Part shown: piece by piece, positions 1-11,000 of the stretch
How positions within the stretch are numbered: the first letter of the stretch is position 1
Layout: each line of letters begins with the position of its first letter
Assembly: GCA_003116995.1 (NCBI GenBank)
Contig: BDSL01000112.1
Coordinates: 62,001-126,000, forward strand
Reading direction: 5' to 3'
From: Yamagishiella unicocca
Lineage: Eukaryota; Chlorophyta; Chlorophyceae; Chlamydomonadales; Volvocaceae
DNA length: 64,000 nucleotides
Program-made: the position numbers and the translations under genes
The notes under the pieces: generated by a model
What the model was told of the DNA's origin: nothing
The model's input: only the letters and a program-made list of their open reading frames with translations
The model's database searches: none

Positions 1-850
1 GTCTGGAGTGAGGGCGAACAACCTGAAGGAGAACCCGTGAGGAGCGTCAATTGCCGTTGTGGACGCGCGAGGTGGTTGGTAAGGAGACGGTGATGATGCA
101 CAAGTCAACATCTGCACATTTTACTGCAGTTGACATGGGATGGAAATGTTCTGATACCAACCTGGCAACGGCAGTTGGGCCAAGATGCTCCTGGACTGTA
201 GAGGCGAACAGAGGTGCGCGCGCCTCAAAACCATCGCCCTCCAGTGCGCCTAGTGCCAACTGCAGGGCCTGCAGCTGGCCTACATCGAATGGAATGCGCA
301 CATCTGTTGCGGCGCGCTGCTGGTTTTCGCTTGGAACCGCCTATAAGGATAAAATGCCGCATCCACACGTGTTATCGCGCCGCTGGGCAACACGGAATAA
401 GGCGCAAATGCATGCAAGAATTTGAGCACGATTATATGCCTCATAGTTTAGTGGAAGAGCCTTGGTAGATACCTGTGCGGCGCCGGTGTGCGATAAGTCG
501 CAGGGCTTCTCAGGGAACTGATATGCTGGTTGAGGGCGCGCCGCCGGCCCCTGACTACTGAAACAACAAGTTAACAACCCCATCGGCTTCCTCTAAAGGG
601 GACTTGACACCGACTGAAATACCGGTAGTGCCACGCAGTGGCCAACGGCATCTCATAAAGCCCTGCTGTTATCCGGGTTCTGGTTGGCAACGTTCACTAT
701 CGCTAGGGTAACGGGTATTGCATAGCAGACGGTTAGATTAGATTAAATCACATTACATTAGATTAGATTAGATTATGTTACATGTCGTACTGGCTCGCGC
801 CGTGTCCCCCACGGACTTCCGTCAAAGGGCGCACATCTATGTTAATACCA
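1..850. other. No gene recognised
   Basis: Short overlapping frames exist on both strands, but none shows a recognisable domain, convincing splice structure or repeat family. Confidence 0.4.
731..777. repeat. GATTA-type short tandem repeat
   Basis: Irregular five-base repeats of the form GATTA/CATTA, AT-rich against the local background, next to the LINE fragment. It may be an old element 3' tail, but that is inference. Confidence 0.5.
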
Positions 851-1149
851 GCAAGTCCGAATTTTCACTCTGTTCGCGCTCTCTGAATCTGAGCCAGAAG
901 GTTGCCCAGTTTCACATGATCCCACTTAGTCATCACCATTTGCATATCCTGTCCTACCAGCAAGTCCGAATTTTCCCTTAGTAACTCTGTTCGCGCTCTC
1001 TGAATCTGAGCCAGAAGGTTGCCCAGTTTCACCTGATCCCACTTAGTCATCACCATTTGCATATCCTGTCCTATAGGAAAATCTACAGCCCGTCTGAGAG
1101 GCTCATACACAGGGAACTCCATAAGAACATGAAACTCGTCTTCTACCAT
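851..1149 (-). mobile_element. Decayed LINE-type reverse transcriptase C-terminal fragment
   Basis: A minus-strand open frame of about 94 codons begins with a segment resembling the C-terminal zinc-binding tail of non-LTR retrotransposon reverse transcriptases (VEDEFHVLMEFPVYEPLRR). In that family the position after ME is normally Cys-Pro; here Phe replaces the Cys, which suggests decay. The following segment (QDMQMVMTKWD, KLGNLLAQIQRARTE) occurs twice because about 110 bp are tandemly duplicated (roughly 851-959 and 960-1075). No polymerase or endonuclease domain is present, so this is only the 3' end of an element. The assignment rests on motif resemblance alone. Confidence 0.5.
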
Positions 1150-1321
1150 ACCCGCTACACTCAGCGTGTCCTCTCAAAACGTGGCTTACGCGGCCGACGA
1201 GCAAAACGACATACGTCGAGATCCCAACAGCCGAGACGAAGACGCATCAGCGCCATGTGATGCTTCCGAGGCATACACGCGCGAAGGTGATCTTGCTTTT
1301 TCTTATGCACGTCGAGGGCAT

Positions 1322-3411
1322 ATGCAACACCCATCCAATCCGAGTAGCGACATACTGTTACGCCCGGCTTTGCGCCATTTGTTTGAGCATCGCTGGAGCG
1401 CCCCTGGGTCTATGCGGTCTCTCACGCACCGCCAGCGGCAAGAGCTGTTAGCACTGACAGCGGCCACCGGCATCCTGCCCAACTTGGAGGTGGCCTTGGA
1501 CAACGCTGGATGCGCCCTCAAGGCCTCCGAGAACTTCATCCGCCTTGCTCCAATCGCCTTGCTGGCTCCTGCCGCACGCAAGGGACAGTTGGAGGTGTGC
1601 CGCCGGCTTCGGCAGCTGGGCTGCGTCTGGCGGTTGTCACTGGCCGCAGAGGCAGGGGCGGGGAACCAGGAGGCTTACGAGTGGCTCCTGCACAACGGGT
1701 GCCCCTGGAGCGATATGGCGATCTGGGTCGCTGTACGACGGGGCCACGTGCGCCTTATGGCATGGCTGCTGCACCGGCGCCCGTGCCTGCGATTCGAAGT
1801 GGAGTTTGTTCAAGAGCTCATCCTGGCGGCGGTAGCTGGGTGCGGGCTTGCGGAAATGCAGCGCCTGCACCAGGAGTGGCTGCAGGGGCGGGCCGACGAT
1901 CAAGAGCTGCGACAGGGTCTTGAGTGGCATGTCATGGAGGAGGCGGCCAGCAGCCTCATGCCGGACTGGCAGGCCAAGTTCGAGTGGCTACAGGGGCAGG
2001 GCTACCCTCTTAGGAAGGATATCCCCCCAGCAACCGCGACCCCACCCCCCCACAGGGCGCGCTAGAGCGACTAGTGTGGTCGAGACAGCGGGGCTACCGG
2101 TCGGACAGGTTCGCGATGCAAGACGCCGCCGCCACCGGCAGCTTGGCTGCCGTACAGTTTCTGTTGGCGGGGGGCGTTGTGGCTTGCCCAGGCGCTTGCT
2201 GCGCAGCCGCCAGGGGCGGCCACCTAGACGTCCTGAAAGCTATACACGCCCACGGCTGGCACGATTCGAACTCTCATTTCGTCGCCCGGGAGGCGGCGGA
2301 AAGCGGGCAGCTGGGGGCGGTCGCCTGGGCAGTGGAGGTGGCGGGCGCACGGATAGGTCGGTGCGTCGCTGATGCCGCAGCCAGGTCGGGCAAGCTGGAG
2401 CTGCTGTCTTGGCTGCACGAGCACGGCTGCCCCTGGAGCAGCGAGAGCTTCATGAACGCGGTTTTGAACGGCTGTGAGGAGACGCTAGAGTGGATGGCGG
2501 CTCAAGGCGTCAGCATACCGGTGAGTACGGCAGGGTTCAGGGCCTCAGCATACCGGTGAGTACGGCAGGGTTCAGGGCCTCAGCATACCGGTGAGTACGG
2601 CAGGGTTCAGGGCCGCAGCAGGCCGGTGAGTACGGCAGGGTTCAGGGCCTCAGCAGGCCGGTGAGTACGGCAGGGTTCAGGGCCTCAGCAGGCCGGTGAG
2701 TACGGCAGGGTTCAGGGCCGCAGCAGGCCGGTGAGTACGGTAGGGTTGGACAAGGCGGTCCGTATCTCTCTGTCTGTCGCTCTGTCTGTCTGTCTGTCTG
2801 GGGCCCGGCCGCTGGAGGGTTTAGGGTTTTAGGCTGCGGGTCGCAAGGGTCGTGTCTTGCCTGCTGGCAGATGTGGGGGTGGTAGGGGGATTGGACACCA
2901 CCGCATCAGGTTTCGGAGACTGGAGTGCCGTATGTGGGGGCTGCCCGTAGCTGCGGCAACGGGGCCTGTGAGCAGTGTGCCTCTCGCAGCGTTACAAACC
3001 CATGACGCGCCTCGAGCCATGGATTCGCGGATTGTCTTACAACCCCCAGCTCCTCCCTCGCCTCGCACCATCTTCATCGCCCTTGTTTTGTCGGCCGTGG
3101 ATTCGCGGATTATCTTTGACCCCCAGCTCCTCCCTCGCCTCGCACAGGACGATGGTCAACCCTACTTTAAAGCTGCCCGCCACGGCGACCTGACCACGCT
3201 GCGGTGCTTGGGCCGGCTGGGCTGTCCCTGGGGCCCGGCAGGTCAGCTCTTCACGGACTGTGTGATTGCGGGTTTCCCGCCGCCCGTGCTTCGCTGTTTG
3301 GTGGAGGCGGGCTGTAGTGTGGACTGGCAGGCGGCAGCAACGGCGGCCGAGCGCGTGAGGGGCGGCCATCAAGGGGAGCTGCTGGTGTGGCTGAGGGAGG
3401 CGGGGGGGTAG
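1322..3411 (+). CDS. Volvocine-type ankyrin-repeat protein, frameshifted or pseudogene
   Basis: Proposed blocks: 1322 to about 2050, about 2050-2520, and 3148-3411 (stop). The protein matches the large ankyrin-like family of volvocine algae: a lead-in RHLFEHRWSAPGSMR followed by repeats of the type 'xxAAxxGxLExCRxLRQLGCxW' and 'EWLLHNGCPW'. Such families act as protein-binding scaffolds; the partner is unknown. The frame changes at 2045-2051 inside a run of seven C: upstream reads to a stop at 2063, downstream (GALERLVWSRQRGY onward) is open in another frame. Loss of one C explains this better than an intron, since no GT in the right phase is seen. The N-terminal F-box-like part usual in this family is not seen upstream, where LINE debris lies instead. 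The start at 1322 is the first ATG in frame. The last intron (2521-3147) is phase 0 and begins with a multiplied donor. Either a recent pseudogene or a live gene with a sequencing error. Confidence 0.72.
2511..2745 (+). repeat. 35-bp minisatellite carrying seven 5' splice sites
   Basis: The last ten bases of the ankyrin exon (CAGCATACCG) plus the donor GTGAGTACGG and 15 more bases form a 35-bp unit. GTGAG begins at 2521, 2556, 2591, 2626, 2661, 2696 and 2731. The first three copies keep CAGCATACCG before the donor; later ones read CAGCAGGCCG. Only the first donor at 2521 joins in frame to the exon at 3148 without extra residues. Confidence 0.95.
3022..3147 (+). repeat. Duplicated branch/acceptor segment in ankyrin intron
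   Basis: About 45 bp starting GGATTCGCGGATT and ending in a pyrimidine-rich CTCCCTCGCCTCGCAC occurs twice, at 3022-3068 and 3103-3145. Only the second copy continues to the AG used as acceptor (3146-3147). The element also contains the dispersed TCGGCCGTGGATTCGCGGATT motif discussed in the findings. Confidence 0.8.
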
Positions 3412-5029
3412 CGATCGGCTTCGCGGAAGAGGCGTTTGGCGAAAAAGGGTTGAAGCACGCAGTGGAGGATAAACGCGCGCTCAGGACGACCCAAAGCCGA
3501 CCCAAGCCTAGACAGCGCTGACGGCACCCACGGGAGCGGATGCGAAGGCCCCAGGCCGTTCCCTGGTCGTTGCTATCGCACCCCCCCCCAGGCGTGGGGT
3601 CCCCAGCTCGATGTTGGTGTTGGTTTGCAAGCGTACGTGCTCTGGAGACTTTCTGTGGCGCACTGCACTTTGTACCCAGCTCCGAGGAGCTAGCCCAGGC
3701 CAAACCCTAGGTTGCCAAGTTGTTGTAACGGTTACAGTGGGTTCCAGACCAAGAGGTAGGACCATCGGGCACATCGCCTGACACTGAGGAAGACGGAGGA
3801 GACAAGTGCGGCTTGCCACTCTTGAAATGCGGTGATGCAAGCTCGAGACCTGATGAAGGAACAGCGACTCAGTGCATGTGTCCACGAGGACGGTTTGGTG
3901 GGGCCGCGACGATCGAGCGCGGGAGGGACTCCAGCAGCGCGAAGTCCTGCAAGGCACCCGGCGTGCTACAGCACTGTGTGAGGCCTTAGCAGTACTCTGA
4001 AGCCGTTCCTGCATCTGTGCTTCGTTACTTGTTGCGCCGCCGCCTACTTTCGGTTTACACATTCGCTAGAAGATGGGGAGAATGATGCTGTGTCGCTGGT
4101 GTGGTTATGCGGACAGCAACGCTGAAAAGGCCGTACACAGATCGCAAAGCACCAGTAACAACCCATGCGTGACAACTACCCAGGGCCCTATACCCAAGCC
4201 AACCAACCGTTGACGGTCCTACATGCCCTCCGTGGACTACATATTCGTTTTGATAACCATCGCGCGTGGTGCCGTACGCGGGGCGACTGTGTATTGCTAA
4301 TGCGCGTCGACGGCGAGGTCAGTCGCCGTCCGCGATCAAGTTCCGACTCCTTCCGGCACGCTGTCAGACATTTAACCGCAGCTGAAGGTATGCCGACTGA
4401 AGACGTACGAAATAATAAACTATGATGCTATCAGCCGCATGCAGCTGGAGGCGGACGTTGTAGAAATACTTGTTGGTATTGATGCCGGGGTTGGGCGCTA
4501 AGGGACGCTTTAGGTGGGCTTGCACCCCGGTGGACCTCCTGGTAGCGATTGGTAGCTGTCAGCCGAAACAGGTAGGGCATTCCCTAGCACGAAAGGGATG
4601 GGGGCCGTGTATTATGACAGGAGTCTTGTTGTGCGGCTAATTTTACGCGCATTATTACTGGTTACGTAGACACATGCTTGAAGGACGGTGTGGAAGGCGG
4701 ATGGGATTGAAGTCGTGGAAATCAAGCCGCGCACACGCAGTACGACAGGGGTGTTGCAATCCTGCTTTCCAACGCAAGGTCCTGCTGGAAATGTAACTGG
4801 GAATATTGCTTTACGACATAGTTAGCTAGATGGTGATGTATATAGAATATAAGCGACTCGCTAACTGCATTCAAGCTGTATTTTAAGTTCTGAAAGTGCA
4901 TGCCACCTTCGCTAGAAACCTCCTCCTTGGTGACTGCTTTCACCTATTTTGTAAGTTTATATCTGCTAAGGCATGGTCTGAAAGACGGCGGAGTGAGGGG
5001 GCCGGAGACCTGCGAGCTTAAACCATACG
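3412..5029. other. Intergenic stretch between ankyrin and kinesin genes
   Basis: Minus-strand open frames up to 184 codons and a plus frame at 4165-4425 show no recognisable domain or codon pattern like the real exons nearby. GC falls towards 4600-4950. The right part presumably holds the kinesin promoter; no defined motif was identified. Confidence 0.5.
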
Positions 5030-8000
5030 ATGGGCTCGAGAATTCCCGCGCGTCCAGTCAGTAGCGCCAGTCCAATATCGGGTTCACCTCTGGAAGATGG
5101 CCCGTATAGCGAGCGCGGGCTGCTTGAACGGAGCTCTGGCTCGCTGCGCCTGCGAAGCTCCGGCCCCACACCACCTAAAGCCAGAGCTGACGGTGATGTA
5201 GGTAAGAGCTGCAGATCAGCGCTGCGGACGGTTGTCGTGGTTAGTATCAGTCGTGGTTTGGTCGCAGAGCTGTTTACATCATGCTTCAATGTGCTGTGTT
5301 ATGCAAATATAATCCGGTTTTCGTATCTGGAGCCTCGAGGGTGTCCGGTTACCATATGGAGCTCGAACGAATTGTGCAGCTGGATCGGTTTTTGCCTACT
5401 CCAACGTGTGCCCCTGCGTTTTCCTCATGTCACAGAGAAAGTTAAAGTTTTTGCGCGCATACGGCCAGCGTTGCGCGAGGACGAGACACCGGGAGCCCTC
5501 GTTTGGTCCGAGGAAGATGGCCAGCTCACCATTTTCCGCCCGTAAGTTTACGCCCCGCCGCTTTCTTCTGGGCGTGTAGCCAACGATGGCCGTTGCGTCC
5601 GATGGTGGCGGGGTGGGGTTAGTATGGCCCGGGCCCCCTGTGCATCCGCTGCTCAGCTCCTGTCCCAATGGGGACCCCCGGCTCTGCTCCATATCACAGC
5701 GACACATCCTGCGCCCACGTGCCTGAATCCAATCCCACAAGCGGCCGATGCTTTGGCTTGCTTCGACGTAGTTCCTTTTGCTTCCTTCCTTTTGCTTCCT
5801 TCCTTTTGCTTCCTGTCTTTCCAGCTTCTTCCCACTCCTTCCTGGTCTGGGTCAACCCCCAATCATCCGCCCGCGTGCGCACCCGCAGGGACGCCCCCGT
5901 GCCGCAGTCGGACTTCGTATTCGACAAGGTGCGGTTGCCCTTGCGGTTGCCCTTGCGGTTGCCCTTGCGGTTGCGTTCGTTTGCACACGTGGCGGCATGC
6001 TGGCCTTGACTGAACTGCACCCTGTCTGCGTCAAGCGTGCTGTGTGCGGTGCTGTGTGCTATGCCGGCTGCGCGCATTGCCTGCTGGCGGATATGCGATC
6101 TGGGTCAGGGCGGCTGAGGGCAGCCGAGGGGTTTTGTGTGGGGCCTCCTGATGGGCGTACTGGGGGGGCCTGCTAGGACCGCTGGGACCGGGTGGTCAGG
6201 CGGCTGTGGGTCGCTCCCCTGTGGTGTACATCGACGTCCCATGGGCCGCTCCCCTGTGGTTTACATCAACGTCCCGTGGGTCGGTCCCCTGTGGTGTGCG
6301 CGGCGCGCAGATCCTGGGCCCTTCCTCCAGCCAGGCGGATGTGTACTCGGTCGCAGTGTCGGACGTGGTGGCGGATGTGCTGCGCGGATACAACGGAACC
6401 ATCTTGGCGTACGGCCAAACAGGTGGGCAGGGGTTTTGAGGAAGACCCGTGGATGCGAGACCCGTGGTTTTGAGGTGGGCAGGGGTAGGGGTAGAGGTAG
6501 GGGCGGGACAGGAGCGGCTGGTTGCTGCGGGTGAGAGGGTGCTGCTGGCGGACGATGAGAGTCGCGAGCGGGCGGCTTGGCCAGTGCCGTGCTGCTGCCG
6601 CTGCGCCGCGGACTCCCATGTCGGCCATCGTGTGTGATACCCCATGCCGATCCGCCCACTGGGTCTCTTCACAAGGAGTGGGGCATCACACGAAATGGGG
6701 CATCGCACGAAGTGGGGCATCGCACGAAGTGGGGCATCGCACGAAATGGGGCATCGCACGAAGTGGGGCATCGCACGAAGTGGGGCATCGCACGAAATGG
6801 GGCATCGCACGAAGTGGGGCATCACACGAAATGGGGCATCGCACGAAGTGGGGCATCGCACGAAGTGGGGCATCGCACGAAGTGAGGCATCGCACGAAGT
6901 GGGGCATCGCACGAAATGGGGCATCACACGAAATGGGGCATCACACGAAATGGGGCATCGCACGAAGTGGGGCATCGCACGAAGTGGGGCATCGCACGAA
7001 ATGGGGCATCGCACGAAGTGGGGCATCGCACGAAATGGGGCATTGCACGGAGTGGGGCATCGCACGAAATGGGGCTCCACACGAAATGGGGCTCCACACG
7101 AAACGATCAAAAATGGTAGCTACCGGACCAGCCGGCGGATAGCTCCCCCCGGGGTACTTGGCGGTGTGGAGGGGGAGGCTAGCAGGAAGAGGCCCCTTAC
7201 CTGCGAGCAGCGGCGGCCGTGCAGCGGGGTAGGGTAGCACGTGGGTTAGGAATGTCGGACCGGGGCAGATCAGGACGACCGTGGGCACGGGGGTGCGGAT
7301 CGAGGTTCAGTCCATGACGGGAAGGTCACCGAGGGCTGGGGCCCGGTCACGATGACAAGGAGAAGGCATCGGGGGGTATGAGAGGAGACCCGTGGGTCGG
7401 CACTGGAATTAAAAACCGATTGCAGCGGGGGAATGGGGGCAATGGATGCGTGGGGGTGCACGGGTGCATGGTGAGGAGGGTGACGTGGGGTTCCAACGAG
7501 GGCTGCTTTAGTGAGGAGGGTGTATTAACAAGCAGCGCCCCAAGGGCGTCGTCCATCAAGCGATCCGCAGGCCATCATGTGCAGTCCCAATGTACCCAAC
7601 GACCCAAACGACCCCAGTCCCAATGTACCCAACGACCCAAACGACCCCAGTCCCAATGTACCCAACGACCCAAACGACTCCATTTCCAATGTTCCCAACG
7701 ACCCAAACGACCCCAACGACCCGAACGGAAGGCCATGGCTGCGGCATTCATCCATCCATCCATCCAGTGACGGCGACGGTCGCGCAGCTCACGTCGTCCC
7801 CAACTGCTATTAGAACGTGTCAGCGACACAACAGCACCGAGCTTACCAATCTCGTACCCTTCCCTCTCTTTCTCCGCAGGCGCTGGTAAGACCTATACGC
7901 TGGGCAATACGGCGCCGGATGCTATCGGCATGGTCCCGCGAGCCGCAGCGGAGCTTTTCTCGGCTGCGGCGCGCGACTCGATGCACATGTACCGCATCAC

Positions 8001-11000
8001 GATGTCGTACATTCAGGTGAGTCACAGGGAGGTCGGGACGGGGCGTTTCGAATCGGGGGGGCGGTGGGGCGGCGGTGGCCCGCTGTCGCGCACTGCTGCA
8101 TTGCGGCAGCGGCTGGGGGGTTCGAGGGAGACCCGTGGATGCCCCAAAAAAACCGTTTAAAACAGAAGTTTTGAGATGCATGCTGGAGAACTGGGCAGCG
8201 GCTGGGGGAGGGAGGGGCTGGGGGAGGGAGGGGCTGGGGGAGGGAGGGGCTGGGGGAGGGTTGCGGTTAGGTGAGGCTGCGGTGGCATGAGGATTGCGTA
8301 TGGGACGAGTCAAGGTTGGTGCACCCGGGGAACGGTAGGGTTGGGTACGAGGGCGGCATGCCACACCGGGGCGATGTGGGTGTTTTCCCGGGACAAGCCC
8401 GCTTGGCGTTGGATCGCCAGGGGCCCCTGGGGGCCCCTCCTCGCGGCGACCAAACACGACTGGGAGGCCGCCGATCACGCAGCACATCACAGCTCCAGGG
8501 ATGGCCGTTGAGGCCTGAATCTGTCACACGCCACCAATAACCCTGTGACAGCCTCTTCAAACAAAGTCCCTTTGCCGTGCCGTACAGATCTACATGGAAA
8601 TGATCCAGGATCTGCTGAATCCCACGGCCGATAACCTGGTGCGCGTGCGGCAGTGTGTTAGGGACGGGAGGGGGTGCCGGCGGCGGCGGGCAACTACCTG
8701 GCAAAACTCCAATGGTGGGAAAACCCTAGCGGCGGCGGCGTGTGATCACACCGGCGTTCGGCGGCACTCGGAGACCAACCTACCAACCTGCGCGCCCGCC
8801 TCAACCGCCGCTCGTTGTTGGACCGTTTTGTCCAGAAAGCCCAACCCTCCTTTCTTATGCCTTATGTCTGCGTCCCGCCCCTGCCATGTTATTTGAGGTG
8901 CACGTCCCCCCATGGCCCTCCCTGGTGCCCGGTTCCCCTCCCTGGACAGCCCATCCGCGAGGACGGCAACGGCGTGTTCGTGGCTGGGGCATGTGAGGTG
9001 CCGGTGGCCTCCCTGGAGGAGTGCCTGCACTACCTGGAGCTAGGCGAGCAAAACAGGTGTGGGCGCGGGGCGAGGAGCGGAGGCGTGTGGTGGCGGCGGC
9101 CATGATGCTGCTGGGGGGGGGCTGCTGGGGGAAATGGCAAGAATACCCGGTTACGCGACGTAGGAAACGGACGGGTTGGGTGCTGCTGGTTGTGTGTGTG
9201 TGGGGGGGGGTGGGTGGGGGGGTGCGACGGCGCACAGCGAGCCGAGGCCTGGGGTGTGAGCAGCTGGGGCCCGCAGCTGCGCTGCGGAGCAAAGGGGAGG
9301 GCGGAGCTGGATGCCGTGTTGTGGATGCCGTGTTGTGGATGCCGTGTTGTGGATGCCGTGCTGAGTGCGACGTGCTGATGTGGGTTGCGGTGTGCTGCAC
9401 AGCGAGAGGTGTGCTGCGTCAGGTGGGGCGTGCTGTGTCGCTGACGCCGAGCTGTGTGGGGGATATGGTTGTGGTGCGCCTAGCACGCTGCCTCTGAAGC
9501 GACCGTCGTATTAGCGGGAGCGCTGTGCTCGGTCAGGCCCGCCGTGCTGCGCGCCGTGCTGCGCCTGGCACGCTGTGCTGTGCCGGTCCTCGCGTGCTGT
9601 GCCCCGGCAGTGGCGTGCTGTGCCGGTCCTCGCGTGCTGTGCCGTTGCCGCGCGCTGTGCAAGTCCGTGGGCGGCCGACATCGTCGCTGGGTGAGAGGCA
9701 GTGGTGAGGGTTCCGATACCGCACCCGTGCGGTATCGGAACCCTCATCACTGCCTCGTGTTTTGCGCTCCCGCACCATCACGTCGTGTCTGCTGCTGCGA
9801 CATGGGCGGCACATGCACGCGTGTCTTGGACCCCAATCTGACCGGCGGCCCTCCGCTCCCGTCCCGTTGCGCAGGGTCTTTGCCTTCACGCACCTCAACG
9901 CGCATAGCAGTCGGAGCCACGCAGTGGTGATGCTCACGGCGGTCAAGGTGGGTTGGCGATTGGGTCGTACAAAGTGTAGCTTTCGCGTGCACTTTGCCGT
10001 ACGGCAAGGTCGCGGGTGGTATATGCTGGTGGAGGTGTCGGGTATGGGATTCGGGTTTGTGGGTGGTGCGGTGTGGTGCGGCCAAATGTCGACCGCTGCT
10101 CCTGCCAGCTGCTCCTGCCAGCTGCTCCTGCCAGCTGCTCCTGTTCCTCCCAGCTGCTGGGCCCCCCGCCCAAACCCTCGCCAACCCCCCTCCGCGCCAA
10201 AACCCTCGCCAACCCTCAGAGCCGCAAGTACCTAACCGACGAGGAGAGGGCGCAGGCGGAGGCGCCCGACCAGGACGGCGTAGTGACGCAGAAGGTGGGG
10301 GCACGGAAATCCACCGGCATCTAGAAGCGGATCTCGTTTGTGACTGTAGTCGTACTGTAGCTACAGCCTACATCGGTAGACTACTCCCTCCGGAGGAGGC
10401 GTCCAGTGCACAGGGCGCAACGCGAGCCATATCGTTTTCCCTCACTCGCCGTACGGTCGACGCGGTTCCGGCGGACATCAACCGACAACGGTCTAACTTC
10501 CCCCCGCTGCCCGCCAACCGCAGGTAACGGTGGGCAAGCTGTACATGGTGGACCTGGCGGGCAGCGAACGGCTCAAGAAGTCCAAGAGCGTGGGGCTGAG
10601 GGCCACTGAGGCACGGTCCATCAACCTGAGCCTCACCATGCTGGGGATGTGCATCTCAGCTAGGGCGCAGGTGGGGGCTGGGGGGGGGGGGTAAAACCCG
10701 TTTGGGGGGCCGGGGGGAGGGAGGAGGCCAGAAGACCCGGTTGCACGACATTAGACAGGAAATCTGGAGGGCGGAGGGGTGGTATAAAAACCGTATTACG
10801 CAACGGGACAGGATAGTTGGCGCATGGTCGTCAGACACCAATGTTGTGGGCGCATGCTGGAGCACTGGAACTGACTACCGGCAAACCTGTGGAGGCGGCC
10901 TGTCGGAGCTGTGTCGGAGCTGGGGGGGGGTGAAAACCGTTTGGGGGGCTGGGGGGAGGGAGGCGAGAAGACCCGGTTGCACGACATAGGAGATGGGACT

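Noticed and set aside
1984..2055. A 72-bp intron to explain the frame change in the ankyrin gene
   Set aside because: The only GT near 1984 is out of phase and lacks a donor context; a base loss in the C-run is simpler.
3508..4062. 184-codon minus-strand frame
   Set aside because: No domain, no homology pattern that I recognise, and no exon-like composition.
6196..7110. 304-codon minus-strand frame of [12 protein letters not shown] repeats
   Set aside because: Produced entirely by the 17-bp satellite inside a kinesin intron; no stop is possible in the unit, so the frame carries no evidence of coding.
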